In this document: one piece after another, positions 1 to 11,555 of the stretch
How the letters are laid out: each line of letters opens with the position of its first letter
Position numbering within the stretch: the stretch's first letter is position 1
NCBI GenBank assembly: GCA_034769895.1
Contig: CM068370.1
Coordinates: 35,911,747 to 35,975,746, forward strand
Reading direction: 5' to 3'
Source of the DNA: Magicicada septendecula
Lineage: Eukaryota; Arthropoda; Insecta; Hemiptera; Cicadidae
Length of the DNA: 64,000 nt
Position numbers and translations under genes: made by a program
Notes under the pieces: generated by a model
The model's input: only the letters and a program-made list of their open reading frames with translations
Told to the model about the DNA's origin: nothing
The model's database searches: none

Positions 1-60
1 TTATCTGCTGCACAATCGTTTTAGATTTAAGTCGTTCCGTAGATTGTGTAGGCACTACGT

Positions 61-600
61 TTAGGAATCCTCACTGTTCAAGAAATTCTTCTCACAGAAC
101 TTTTTGGACTTTATGTTACACCTTGTACTTTCTTCATCATCATCATCTTTACAACATGACATAGGCAAGGTGCTGCCCTTTCCGTCTTCAAAAATCCTCC
201 AGCCAGCCATCTCTACCTGGGCCTGCCCACACACCTGTGTCCTATAGCTTTGTATTTCCAGACTTGTGTGGCGACTCCGAAATCTGACATTCTTTCCAAG
301 CGTTCTTTCCACCGTTTTTGGTAATCTTTCAATTTTTCATTCTAGTTGAAAATGTGTAATTCTTCTCTTATGGCCACATTTCTTATACGGCCCAGTTTAG
401 AACACCTTTTAACTCCTCTTAAGAATGCTATTTCCAAACCTGTCTTGTTTCTTGGTTTTTGTCTATAGGACAGTACAGGGACTGCCATAACTTTGTAAAA
501 TTTTAATTCTGTACCTCGACGTACCTTGTTTCTAAAAATACGATTGACTGTCCCACAGATCGTTTGGAAATTACCTGACTTAACATCAATATCATACAGT
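61..600 (-). mobile_element. LINE 3' fragment, family D (5'-truncated pol C-terminus)
   Basis: Translation of the minus strand gives the end of a non-LTR retrotransposon polyprotein: a WKERLERMSD-like stretch, then VWKYKAIGHRCVGRPRWRWLEDF, known from the region after the reverse transcriptase in many arthropod LINEs. The same sequence recurs at 29517-29990 and 43025-43215, which sets the family. The frame is broken, so this is a dead copy. A short (CAT)n run near 137-150 lies at the LINE's 3' end. Clade (RTE-, Jockey- or CR1-like) cannot be settled from this tail. Confidence 0.75.
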
Positions 601-679
601 GACTGTCAGAATTTTGTAAAACTTATATGTATTAAGTTATATGTAAAACATATGTGTATGTAGTAGATATTGCTTGGAC

Positions 680-1104
680 AGCGTGTTAACCTAAATGAGC
701 GGTTACGTAACAGCGGCACAGTAGCCGCAGAGATACATTTCAATTGAGCGAATCAACCGGCGGAGAGATTTGCAGCAGGAGTCAAACTAGTTCAGTAAAG
801 TGTGTGTCTGTGTGTGTGCGTGCGTGCGCGTGCGTGCGTGTGTGTAGATGGCTTCGTAACCTGGCTAAACTTTCACTACTACGACCAGCCGGCGTTAGCG
901 TCCAGCGTAATCACGCCACTCTCCGAATAAGAGGAGGAGGAAGAAGAAGAAGAAGAAGAAGTAATCGAATAAGAAAAGGGTCGAAAAGGAAAGAAGGGAC
1001 GACGACGGACACACCTCGAGCTCTCTGTACGTTTCACTTCAGTCAGGTCGTGAACATCCATCGGCACGCAGAGAACGCACGCACTCACACAAACTCTCTC
1101 AATC
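680..1104 (+). promoter_or_regulatory. Candidate 5' region of the exon at 1105
   Basis: This stretch is richer in GC and CpG than its surroundings. It holds a (GT)n/(GC)n run near 800-845, a purine run (GAA/GGA) near 929-962 and no TATA box I can place. It leads into an ATG with an acceptable context (AATCATGG). It may be a 5' UTR and CpG-type promoter of a host gene, but nothing here fixes a transcription start. Confidence 0.3.
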
Positions 1105-1204
1105 ATGGCCTTACCAGTGTTACTCCTCAGACTCTTCGTGTGTACTCTGACTTTCCACCTGACGAGGACGACCACCATCAAACCTCACGTCATCACCGAA
1201 CAGC
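1105..1204 (+). CDS. Candidate first coding exon of a secreted or membrane host protein
   Basis: The frame begins MALPVLLLRLFVCTLTF, a short N-region followed by a hydrophobic core of about 13 residues as in a signal peptide, then a polar stretch TRTTTIKPHVITEQ. It runs straight into CAGC/GTAAGT, a near-perfect splice donor with GT at 1205, which would make a 100-nt exon ending in phase 1. Reading past the donor soon turns AT-rich and reaches a stop at 1380. I do not recognise the protein and found no second exon in the window, so the gene, if real, has a long intron to the right. Chance remains possible for so short a frame. Confidence 0.45.
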
Positions 1205-2226
1205 GTAAGTCTTCTCTACAGAGTAATATCTATGCTGATGATGTCTTGGTACATATTTACATTTCGGTTAATTTACAATGTGAAGGGGACGAGGTCTTGA
1301 AATCTTGTCTTGTGTTATTTAAATGGAATTTTGTCTACCAGTATGTTACATTTATTTCCGTAGTTTTGAGTTTTATTTAAAAAACTCTTTGTGTAGAAAG
1401 TGTACTGTGAAGATAATTAAATACGTATATTGATAAAAATCTTAATATGGTGACTTTTCAAAGACAGTGGTTTCATACAGTGCATAAGTTTTATTTTTAT
1501 TTTTTAATCATAAAGCATTGTTACAAATTAGAATAACAAAAGCATGACTGATGTGTCTAACATGACTCAATATAAAGTTATATGCATCTATTTATTACAA
1601 AATATCGATTTAAAAAATAAAATCAAGGTTATAATTTTTATTTAATTTTTTCAAAAGGCGTCTCCACTGTTTCTAATCTATGCAGTACTTACATCTTTAC
1701 AAAACACTATTATTTAATTCCCGAAAATTTTTTAACTCTATAATCTTCAAATAATGCGAAGGTAGCGATCTCGTGTGCCAAATAGGAAGCAAGAAGGAAA
1801 AGTGAATTTTTTAATGGAGAAAACTCACTGTCGAAATTTTTGTAATCTTCCACTACCTAGACTCTAAATATATCTATTTGTATGTAATCAGTAAATAACT
1901 CTTATGTACTAAGCTGTGCGTAGGCCTATATTCTCACGCACATTCACATGCTGTGTATTTAGGTTTCGAACTCAGTAGGCCTACACTTTATGTTTATTAT
2001 AAAATATATTTATTATTATTATATGTTTATTATAACTCAGTAGGCATATAATATTTTTATTATATATAATAAACATATTTCTATATAACAATAATTACCC
2101 TCACGACTTCCTTGCGTAGGTTTTATTTTAATATTCATGTCGAATCTAGTATCCAAGTCACTTAATCGAATTAATAAATTAATTTACCCTACAATAATCC
2201 GCCGCGTGACTTCTTATAAAACTCTT
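1205..2226. other. AT-rich sequence, no gene seen (intron if the exon at 1105 is real)
   Basis: Low-complexity AT-rich DNA. A phrase with 'aactcagtaggc' and TTTATTATAA occurs twice between about 1965 and 2080. I see no open frame with protein-like composition and no terminal repeats. Confidence 0.4.
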
Positions 2227-2266
2227 CTATAACGCGTTTCGGAGACTATGTTTCATCTTCAGATAG
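2227..2266 (-). ncRNA. Hammerhead-like motif, isolated copy
   Basis: On the minus strand CTAT is followed by CTGAAGA, T, a weak stem II, GAA, the palindrome ACGCGT, T and then ATAG. CTAT and ATAG pair, giving a 4-bp stem I. The layout equals that at 16971-17012, though stem II has decayed here. Most likely a remnant of a foldback element. Confidence 0.3.
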
Positions 2267-2518
2267 TAAAATCAAATGAAACTATGTCACTCTTACGAGA
2301 TTGTTAATTAATGAAATGTCAATGTGCATAAGAACTGTACTGATATTGGGTGCGCACCCGTTCGACTTCAATCTGCTAACTCGTTTTATAAACTCGTTCC
2401 ATCTGCTAAAGTAGGTTTTATATATCAAATAACTGATCGCTTTTTACAACATTATTAATTTCTGATAATATAAGTAATACATGTTTACAAATTTAATTTA
2501 TTACGTAGGCTATCACTT

Positions 2519-2690
2519 CGGTTGGTTCTACTTCTGTAAGGGGTACGTTCGGCTCTCAACCGTTTTGTCGAACACTTTATAAATTTTTTCCACTGAAGAA
2601 GGACTCCGGCGGGCGGCCGAAACGTTTAGACAATGACAGAACAAAGCAATCGACCACGGCCAAACAGCTCGGACATAAATCCTTTTATTC
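2519..2690 (+). mobile_element. Foldback/Penelope-like fragment, family F1
   Basis: About 165 bp aligns with the reverse complement of 31047-31215 at roughly three quarters identity. It holds the core CTGAAGA...GGCCGAAACGTT at 2593-2624 and the end block GACCACGGCCAAACAG at about 2652. No open frame. Flanking repeats are not clear. Confidence 0.5.
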
Positions 2691-2874
2691 TGTTACAAAT
2701 TTAATGTATTCAATCGACAGCATCAGAAATAATCAAATGATAATTTCAAATTAAACCAAATCAGAAGTAATAATGAAACTTCTAAAAATGATGGTTATGC
2801 TCAAGGAATCTGTGACATTCTATTACCAAATATATTATTTTTTTGTTGAAATGGTTTATTCGTTTATATACTAC

Positions 2875-3042
2875 ACGCGCGCGCGCGCACACACTCACAT
2901 TTATTTATCAGTTCTATTCTATAGATATGATTATTGTTTATAATATTGTTGTTGATCTCAATATTATTATTTTATTGTCACCATCACCACCACCACCACC
3001 ACCACCACAATCATCATCACCATCATCATCAACATCATTATA
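2875..3042. repeat. Microsatellites (CG/CA)n and (CAC/CAT)n
   Basis: A GC/CA dinucleotide run near 2877-2895 and a CAC then CAT triplet run near 2983-3035. The frames over these runs are low-complexity artefacts. Confidence 0.8.
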
Positions 3043-3424
3043 AATAAACACATCCATTTGTGTTAGGAAATGTTTTGAATGCTTGCCACATCTTCTTTGC
3101 TTTTTACATAATCGATATTGCAATGCTTTCTACCTTTGTAATAACATAGAAAAGCATGCAATTAAGTGTAACTTGAAACGCAATGCATTCTGAAACCCAC
3201 TTTCACTTGAAGGCGAAGCAAATGTAGCTTTGGAGAGATCCTAACATTAATTCTGCTGCTTTTGGAATAACTTAATATTTATTTTTAGTATTATATTCAA
3301 CATTACATTTTTAATATTATTATTTATACATTTGTATAAATAAAAACGACAGTACTATTATAATAGCTGAATAACAATAATTACATAGAATTGTGATAAA
3401 TTTGAACAGTACTTGAATAATTAT

Positions 3425-3936
3425 CATTATCATCATCTTCATCTTCACGGATTAAACCAAGGATGGTGGTTCCGATCTCAAATAGGCGAAGATTAGAGCT
3501 GGTCACTTCAGCGCTTCCGAGGACGTCCCACACCTCTCCGTCCCCTCGGCTTATAGTTCCAGAGTTGTTTGGGGATCCGGCAGTCATCCATTCGGCAAAG
3601 ATGTTCCCACCAATTCAGCCGATACTGGGCGATCCTGTCGAGTATACTCATAATATTCAATTCCTGCCGTATATCTGGGTTTCTTCTATTATCATGGACA
3701 GTATACCCTGCCACGTGCCTGAGAAATCTCATTTCAGCCGCTTGGATGCGACTGGGCTGGCATTTCGTTAAAGTGCAATTCTCAGACCCATAAAGAAGTG
3801 TGGGAAGAGTCATCACCTTGTAGAATTTTAGGCGTGTTCCTTTACTTGCTGACTTAAGGGTTTGTCTAATGGTCCCGCACATAAGATTGAACTTATGCAA
3901 CTTATTCACAACGGCGTTGCATCCTTTATAAGACAC
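3425..3936 (-). mobile_element. LINE 3' fragment, family A (pol C-terminus)
   Basis: A 142-codon minus frame reads HKFNLMCGTIRQTLK, LYGSENCTLTK, RIQAAEMRFLRHVAGYT, WWEHLCRMDDCRIPKQLWNY and RGRRGVGRPRKR, the segment after the catalytic palm of a non-LTR reverse transcriptase. The copy lacks endonuclease and palm. Its 3' end grades into a GAT-type triplet run (3425-3450). Close relatives in the window are 34318-34735 and 60540-61290. Part of the frame is still open, so it is fairly young. Confidence 0.85.
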
Positions 3937-3959
3937 AGTATTTGAATAATTATAAATAA

Positions 3960-4440
3960 ATTCTTAATAAATAATTAAATTTACTATACACACCATAAAA
4001 CCCAGACAAAAAGTGTAGTTACACGAAAGTAGTTATTTAAAGTCTGTTCACTCTTAGACTGGAGCAGGCTGAAGTAAACAACGCGGAGTGATACAACACA
4101 GCGGCGTGTACAGTACAAAGTTAAAACTTTCTCAACGGATTCAAAGAATTATAAAATAATTTACCTTATTTTTAGTTGTATCCATCCCAACACACACACA
4201 CGCGCGCTAGTATATGTGATTTTTATTTATTTATATTTATTTATTATCGTATGTGTGTGCACTCGCGCGCGTGGGTGTTTATACACACACATACTTGTTG
4301 TTTTCATTGTCATATTAAAATATCGGTATGGAGAACCATACATGACTTCCATGTCCTAAGATTTATATTTAAAATCATTTTCGAAATGAAACATTTCCAT
4401 AGAAACTAATTCTTTCTACAGCCGTAATCACAGTACTGTG
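3960..4440. other. No gene seen; CA/CG microsatellites
   Basis: AT-rich DNA with two alternating purine-pyrimidine runs (about 4191-4208 and 4252-4310) that are partly inverted copies of each other. No protein-like frame. Confidence 0.5.
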
Positions 4441-4570
4441 GTCAATAACGTATATCACCTCCCGTTAGCGAACTCGATTTCCACCGATGATGGCAGTCGA
4501 TGGCACTGCCGAAACGTCTGGTTTTGCAGAAAGCACTGGACCACGGCCAAACAGCCCGGGAAGGAATTTT
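4441..4570 (+). mobile_element. Foldback/Penelope-like fragment with hammerhead-like core
   Basis: The core at 4485-4516 reads CCGATGA, T, GGCAG...CTGCC (a 5-bp stem II), GAA, ACGT, C. CCA before and TGG after can pair as a short stem I. It is followed by GGACCACGGCCAAACAGCC, the end block seen in the elements at 2519 and 31047. Confidence 0.45.
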
Positions 4571-4589
4571 AACAACAAACTACTTCTTT

Positions 4590-5575
4590 GTTGCCGATAG
4601 TACGCATATAAAAAATTGTCCCCTCCCCCATCAATTATCATTTTCGTTTACAGAAAATTACCCCCTCCCCCTTCAACTATCCTATTCATTTATAGGTATT
4701 GCATCTACCTTTCTACAGTGGATTATTATGACCTTCTTTTCAGGATAATTTATTTATCAAAATTAAGTACTTTACTCTTGTTAAAATATAAAACGTTACA
4801 GGTAAACTACCCCTTCACCTTAACCGATCTTCACCAAAATCAACACCCCTTGAGTCCTCTACAACTCAGCCACATGAGCAAAAAATTATTTTTTGATTCT
4901 TTTTGAATTTGCGGCAGTTATCGTTCACCACAGAATAAATTCTACTCACAGACATAGACACACAAAAACATAGACACACGGGCACTTTTCGGAAAATGGC
5001 TCTTCTTCATTTTTTGAGGGTAGTACAATCAGAATCAGTCCTTATTTCGAACACGATTTTTTTCGCCATCACCATACTTCCTTATGGAACATGGAAGTAA
5101 AAAGTACTGATGTTTGTTCAAGAGTACAGTCAAGAATCACGTAACTTGAAATACCTGGTCACATTATTTAAATATACTAATTTGTGGTATTGTGTTGTTT
5201 ACCCATCATCAGGGGTATTACTGATGGTTAGTAATATTGGAGCTTTGTTGGCAGTGGCGTTGTTAATAGTTCTGATGTATATATCCGTTTTGTGAGTGGT
5301 CCATATACGAGTAATTAGTATTTTAAAAATTGATTCGTTTTGAGCAATGATTTGAATTTGTTTAGTTATCATTTTTTTTATTTACTCTTTGTATATATGT
5401 TGTTCCTCCTGACTGTACATAAAAATGATTTTATATAGTACACGTTTTTTTAGCATTATGTTATCAATGTTTGGAAATTGTTTGTTCTGTATTTACGAGA
5501 CAGCGTTATTTATTTAACTTACACTGTTGTATATTTGTTTTGTTTTCATGCGTTTAAATGTTCAAAGTAGCAACT
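4590..5575. other. Unclassified AT-rich repeat-like DNA
   Basis: Contains two similar C-rich phrases ('cccctccccc', near 4620 and 4661). The rest is AT-rich with no terminal repeats and no recognisable protein. Confidence 0.4.
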
Positions 5576-5577
5576 TT

Positions 5578-6000
5578 TTAATTACTTTTAATTGTTTCTT
5601 TCTTCTTACAATTCAATCTATCATTATTGTTGTTGCTATTATTATTATTCTGTCTTATACGTTCCTTGCCTCTAAATGCCATTACCTTCGTTTTTGTAGT
5701 CGAGATTTTCATATTGTATTGTTTACAAATCTGATGAAGCTTAAAAACAGATTTTTGTAAAGCAGATTGTGTATTTTTAATTATAAGCAAGTTGTCAGTA
5801 AACAACAGCACATTAAAATATCTGTCTCGTGATAACTTAATATCAAGGTCTCTAGAGTTTTTTATTTCCTTACTAGGTCATCAATATAAATGTTAAATTA
5901 GTAGGTGATATACTGAATTCTTGTCTAACACCTTGATTGACAGATATTTGTCGAGATTTTTATTTTTAATATCTATTTCTGTTCGTTACGTAGGGCTTGT
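5578..6000 (-). mobile_element. LINE reverse transcriptase fragment (palm region)
   Basis: Minus-strand reading gives QGVRQEFSISPTNLTFI, then, after stops and shifts, LLFTDNLLIIKNTQ and KISTTKTKVMAFRGKE. These match the G-x-RQ-x-SP block, the catalytic F/YADD box (here FTDN, so the aspartate pair is altered) and the following KTK(V/A)M block of non-LTR reverse transcriptases. Heavily decayed; the family may be that of the LINE at 10480. Confidence 0.65.
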
Positions 6001-6099
6001 GTATTTTTTTTTAAGTTGCTATGTGCATCTCCGTTCTTCTAATACTTGCCACAGTAAGATGTAGAATTACAGTAAGTAAATTAATATAATTATAAAGGA

Positions 6100-6135
6100 G
6101 GTGTGTGCGCGCGCGCGCGCGCGCGTGTGTGTGAA
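6100..6135. repeat. (GC)n/(GT)n microsatellite
   Basis: Alternating GC then GT dinucleotides, a purine-pyrimidine tract able to adopt Z-DNA. Confidence 0.8.
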
Positions 6136-6139
6136 AGAG

Positions 6140-7000
6140 AGCATGAATAATTTTTGTATCAATTTCAAGCAATAATTTTAATTACTACGTATTTACCTTT
6201 TCAGCAATGTTATCAGGCACTGATTTTCTTACGACTATTGTCAAGAAAAACGATTGAAAAATAATTAATTTTTAATTAAGCAGTCTCGATGTATTTTATG
6301 GTGCTGTCTTTACGTCTATTATCAAGCATTCTAAAAAGCTGTGTTGTAACACACACCGAGCGTTCTTCTTTGAAGATCCAACACAGATGTCACAACATTC
6401 CTCCACGCAACTCTGTGGACATGACCAAAATAGTACAGTAAGAAGGCAGTATGAATCACAATCGCAATTACGCATTCAAACTTACGTTCACACGTAAACG
6501 TGTATGTGGAGACACATTTAATAAGTTCTTCTTCTTCTTCTGTTAGTTTCTATCCATTTCGGATGTTGGATATCATACAGGGTATTTTAACATTTTGCAC
6601 TGCTGCACGGAATAAGTCAGCTGTATCATAATACGAAGTACTGGCATTAGGCTATTGATGATAAATTAATTATAAGCCTTATTTGTAACATTAACTTATT
6701 GTACAGAGTGAACAATAAGTCACTTGACGAAAATGCATTTTTACACAAGGTAATGAGGTTTTGGCAGCTCGGTATAACGATGACAGCTACAAGTGTCATT
6801 GATATTTATATTATAGACGTACATCTGTGAATACTAGTGAATATGAAGCAAATATTGACCTTAAAGTGTGTTAACGAAGTAGAAGAACAATTTTTGGGTC
6901 GAAAGTGTTAAAATTAACAGCAAGAAAATGAGTTTAAACGGTTAAATATAAAAAAAAAATACATAATTACATGTATAACACGTATTTTTGTTGTAATTTT
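6140..7000. other. No gene seen
   Basis: AT-rich sequence without a protein-like frame. A TTC run lies near 6528. I see no inverted or direct terminal repeats. Confidence 0.4.
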
Positions 7001-7003
7001 GAG

Positions 7004-7115
7004 GGCACAAGTGTATGAAAGCAGAAAGAGGGGTCGACCTAGGATGGGATGGTTGGATGATGTGCTGGAAGATCTCAGAAGAATAGACGTGAACGGTTCC
7101 GCTGAGATGCATTAA
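7004..7115 (+). mobile_element. LINE 3' fragment, family E
   Basis: About 110 bp matches family E: GCACAAGTGTATGAAAGCAG, then a run encoding KRGRPRMGWLDDVLEDLRRIDV. The same segment is at 60094-60402 and 17626-18100. Short, internal to the family's 3' region, not coding now. Confidence 0.65.
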
Positions 7116-7723
7116 AGGAGATTTAAGTTTTAAATCAAGAAGTTTAAAAATCAAGGAATTTAAAATTTGTATTTTAAAATTTCACTGACTTGCTTTACAC
7201 AGCTCTTTATATTGTAATACAGTATTAATTAGAATTTTTCATTAAAAATAAAACAGTTTTTTCTGCGAATAAAATAAATAATCGTGTATTTTGGAGATTT
7301 TGCAACAGTTATTACGAATTACACTTGAGACATAGGCTGATGATGAAGTCTGGGGGGGGGGCAGATTTGGGAGTGGACTGCATCATTGAGGAAATGGAAA
7401 CCACTGTTAAGCCATACGATTTTGCTAGTTGGCTCAATTTACGCAGCGATAACTGCATACATCTCTCATTTCAAGTAGACCAAATCTGCAGTTAGTTATA
7501 CGTGAGAATAAAATATGAACAAACAAAAAAAAAAGAGGAGAAAATGATGAAAGGCACAAGGTGAATAACCAGCAGACTGGGTGACCGGAGTTTACTGTGG
7601 TAAATTGGACCACAAGTAGAACTAAACAGGGATAGGTCCTCTGTCATAGAAACCGTATTATTAGCATAGCAATAGACATGAGGGGTTTGACAGAAAACAG
7701 CCGGACCCAGTTTTGAGATGAGG

Positions 7724-8119
7724 CAGGGACGTATTTACGGGGGGGATCGGACCCCCCAGAGGGTTGAAAAAGTTGATGAAATTGTTAATCTCTTAACTTT
7801 TAGGCTGTTTTATTATTTTTGCAGCTGATACAGTAGTAACTTTAAAAAAAATATAAAATAGGTGTATTACGCAGCATTTGCGTATACGTTTGAAATGTGA
7901 AAAAAGGAAATTCAATTCAGTCAATAAGTATCTTCTAAATAATGTTTCAATAACTCGTATGCCTATTTTTATTGTTATTACAGTTTATATTAAAGTATTG
8001 ACTTCAGGATATTAACACACGTGTTTCAGTCACTTTAAAGATATTCATTGTTTCTGCCTTTGTATGAAGCCGACTCGACCGGATCCCCCTCCCCAGACCA
8101 AATTCTAGATACGCCACTG
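7724..8119 (+). mobile_element. hAT-type MITE, family H1
   Basis: Ends are CAGGGACGTATTTA and, inverted, CAGTGGCGTATCTAG. The interior (poly-G/poly-C blocks, 'aggctgttttatta', 'gaagccgactcga') matches copies at 12066, 39459, 41962 and 61792. No transposase frame. For this copy I cannot see a clean 8-bp duplication. Confidence 0.7.
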
Positions 8120-8492
8120 ACAGATTTCTACTTTGGAAACAAAGCAGAAATAAATATATTTGCACTGTAGTATAATAAAAATAATAGCTATAATCAATAA
8201 CAACATGTGTCGGAACAAACCCAGCCGGTTTACTTCTCTGAAGCTGACAATGAACGATAATGAGGAATAACAATAACACGACGCACACGTCCGGAACTGT
8301 TACATAACACTAGACATAACGTTTTTATATATACTAGAACACATACTCACGCAATCACACAAACACAAGCAACTTATTTATAAAGACGAGATATTTTTTC
8401 CATTGTTACATAATATTGTGTTATATAATTCGTATTCTAATGTGGTTTGGGTCTACATTTTCTCAATCACGTATCCAAAACTAGTCGTATCT

Positions 8493-8546
8493 GGCCAGCC
8501 GTGTAGTGGTAGGGCATTGTCTGATACGCGCGTCGCGATACACGAG
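8493..8546 (+). mobile_element. Possible tRNA-derived SINE head fragment
   Basis: GTGTAGTGGTAGGGCATTG followed by CTGATACGC resembles the A-box side of tRNA-related SINEs. A matching B box (GGTTCGA-type) is not visible downstream, so it is at best a truncated head. Confidence 0.25.
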
Positions 8547-8963
8547 TTTCTACATACATGGAACTGTCGGCCATTGAGTGTTCCATTAATCATTTTGCTC
8601 CGGTGAAAATAAATTCAGAATTAAGTGTCGCGTTGAATGTTTACACAAGAATGTCGAAAGCTACAAGAACATGCTGAAAGATGTATAATGTGGCAAGCAA
8701 TGAATGTATGTCATCGTTCTATATGAATGACGATAGCTCCAGGTAACTTTAACGTGTAGGCTACACATCTGTATCGGATGCTGTTAATTTAGCATTACGG
8801 TTGCGTCTCACGATAAAGTTTCAATTTATTTCTAAAGGCGTTTTCTTGAGGAATCATGCTCGCGTGTGCGTGTGTGCGTGAATTCTCACGCGCATCCGTA
8901 ATTTGTGTTTGTGACATAGTATAATTATATTGTGCATAATATATATTTATTCCATCTTATATG

Positions 8964-9533
8964 TTTAATATTTATAATAACTTTACCTCAAGAGGTTTTT
9001 TCCCTTATTTGGAACATGTTTCGGGTCACTTAGTGTTCCCATCCTCAGCCTTCTTAATTTTGAATCTTCTGGAGTACTTGTGTGCTGGTTGGTTCTTGTT
9101 ATAGATTTCTGTTGTTTTTTGGTATTTTAAATTGGCATTATTTTGTGTGACTGTGGTGTATATATTAGTATTTTGTGTACTTTCGATGTTAAATGGTTTG
9201 AAAATTGTGTCATGTTTTGTATTGATTTGTATTTGTTCAGGTTTTAATTTGTTTACGCAAAACAAATACAAATAAATACAAAGCATGACACAATTTTCAA
9301 AGCACTGAACATCGAAAATGCACAAAAGACTAATATATACACCACAATCACACACAACAATACCAATTTAAAATACCAAAAACCAGCAGGAAACCATAGC
9401 AACAACCAACCAATACACAAGTCCTCCACAAGATTCAAAATTAAGAAGGCTGAGGAGCGGAACACTAAGTGTCCCGAAACACGTTCCAAATAAGGAAAAA
9501 ACATCTTGAGGTAAAGTTATTATAAATATTAAA
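8964..9533. mobile_element. Long palindromic (foldback) element with hammerhead-like cores in both arms
   Basis: The two arms ('taatatttataataac' ... 'gttattataaatatta') are inverted copies over roughly 250 bp each. Cores lie at 9019-9048 (minus) and 9450-9480 (plus): CTGAGGA, a stem with ACAC/GTGT, then CCCGAA followed by ACATGT or ACACGT. The ~100-codon frames here are by-products of the palindrome. No clear target duplication found. Confidence 0.65.
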
Positions 9534-9898
9534 TATAGACCTATCATATGCATCAAGAAATAGACTGTAGCAAAAAGTGTTTGAATTCCACATTGTATAT
9601 GAAAATAATCATATATACATACACTATATTCATAAGTGTTTGTGTGCATGCGCGCGCTTGTATCTTTTGAGGTGTATAAACAACTTTGACCTTGAAAATT
9701 AGTACCAGCAGTTACAGAATAGGTTCTAGTGTGTAGAGGGTATCATTTATGTACATCGCCTTCAGATAGATACTGGTAGCAAAGTAAGCAGCATAGCCAT
9801 AGATAGGAAAGACGGTACAGCTTGACAAATCGTCTACAAGTGGGACGGAAACGTAAAACAGTGTGCACTGATGCATTGGTGCAATTATCAGTATACAG

Positions 9899-10214
9899 CA
9901 GCGTTCCTCAACCTATGGGGCGCGACTCACTGCTGGGTACCAAGGGCGCGTTTGGTGGGTCGTGAAGTCGGGCTAGAAAATTTATTTATGTGTCTTAAAA
10001 ACCTGTTACATATGTACTTTTCCACAATTAAGTATGTATAATTTCCTTAAGTGTAAAAGAGGGCTTAAAGGACTCGCTGTTAGCAAAAACACGATTGTAA
10101 ACCGGGTGCACACCGCCACAAGTAATTCTGTCGACGGCGCCAATAGTTACGGGTTCCGTGAAGTGTAATATATTTCAAGGTGGGTCCCGGACGTAAAAAG
10201 GTTGAAAACCGCTG
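9899..10214. mobile_element. hAT-type MITE, family H2
   Basis: Terminal inverted repeats CAGCGTTCCTCAACCT and CAGCGGTTTTCAACCT, of the common arthropod and vertebrate hAT style. Flanks are GTATACAG (9891-9898) and GTATTGAG (10215-10222), an 8-bp duplication with two differences. 316 bp, no open frame. Confidence 0.75.
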
Positions 10215-10479
10215 GTATTGAGTAAATTGAAAGTCGGCTTATGGGCTACGTAATGGGGCACTGTAAGTATTTGCGGAGTAGTGATTTTCGAACGGTTTTA
10301 GACAAAACATTGAACTCTTTTCCTAATACTTCCCCCTACGTAAGTATAAGATTATTTACCTCGGACCTTGTCGGAGCTGTGTTTCTCCAACCTTGTTTAA
10401 TATATACATTGACAACATGTTGAGAGCATGGAAATACAGGGTGACTTTGGGAATACAGCTTAACAAATCAATTTTTTTT

Positions 10480-11160
10480 TTTTTTTTATAGCATGGGTTC
10501 CCTGCTATATGCAGATGACATAGTTCTTATTCAAGAAAATGAGAATGATTTACAAAGAGCTATGTTTCAATTACAAGAAGTGGAAAGAGAGTACTCACTT
10601 ACAATTTCAGTAAGAAAGACGAAAGCCATGTCCTTTAAAGGTAAATATCCAGTGAGGACTAAGATAGTTATAAACAACAGCATTTTAGAACAAGTGAGCC
10701 GTTTCAAATATCTGGGCTGTGCAGTAAGCTATGAATCTGAATATGAGAGAAGATAAATAAACTTAGGAATATTTGTGATACGATTCATAGAAATCTTAGA
10801 AATAAAACAAGACACAGCACAAGGATTAAATTTTTTAAGACAATTGCAATAACTACATTGATTTATGCAAGTGAGGTGTGGGTCATGTCAAAGAAGGAAA
10901 GCGGCAAGATTCAGAGTGCTGAAATGCAGTTTCTTCGAAATACTTTAAATTATATATTTCAAGATAGAATAAGGAATGAAGATATCAGAGCAGAAGTCTA
11001 AGTAAAGGACATAAATTATTTCAGAGGACAGATTGCCGAAAGCGCCATTGAACTATAAAGCTATTGGTAGAAGAGACGTGGGTCGTCCGAGGATGAGATT
11101 GGTGCCGAAACAAGTTTATGTAACCTAATCCTTGAAGAGGAGAAGAAGAAGAACCTTGGA
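10480..11160 (+). mobile_element. LINE 3' half, family B (RT palm to 3' end)
   Basis: An open 87-codon frame (10493-10756) begins SLLYADDIVLIQENENDLQ, the catalytic YADD box, followed by TISVRKTKAMSFKG and KYLGCAVSYESEY. After a frame break the reading continues as RNICDTIHRNLRNKTRH, YASEVWVMSKKESGKIQ, SAEMQFLRNTLNYIFQDRI and RNEDIRAEV. It ends near a GGAGAAGAAGAAGAA tail. A long T run sits just before the frame. 5'-truncated; related copies at 45690-46092 and 46725-47185. Confidence 0.85.
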
Positions 11161-11555
11161 CCTTGAATAAGAACGGTAAAGCAAGAGAAATGTACATCAT
11201 AAACTTCGGAACACCTACACAGCTAGCCAATTTGCCTGGGCGGTGAAATTTTTGGATAGTGACTCGGTGAACTTTGATGGACTGTCTAAAACACAGCGTG
11301 TTATATTTAGTCGTCAAACGTAGTTACTCCATCCATTTTATATAATTGGAATTTTCATGCGAAATTTAAGGGCCAGTTTACTTGTTTACATTTGATTACT
11401 GGCTTAATTTACTGGTATATTATAGTCTGATTTAGTCATTGTTGGACAGAGTCTTTTAGCGTATATTTTTAATAGACCGAAACATGAAAAACCTGACATA
11501 GGCTAACAAGAAAAAAAGGAATACCTAAGGTTTACACAGCCGGTGTTAACATAGT

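Noticed and set aside
744-1208. 154-codon frame with Cys/Val and Arg runs
   Set aside because: It runs through GT and GAA low-complexity DNA; the exon in another frame at 1105 is the better reading.
3508-3936. Host gene for an endonuclease-reverse transcriptase-like protein
   Set aside because: It is a 5'-truncated LINE tail repeated several times in the window.
8493-8546. tRNA gene
   Set aside because: Only an A-box-like half is visible; no B box, no cloverleaf. Kept only as a weak SINE-head candidate.
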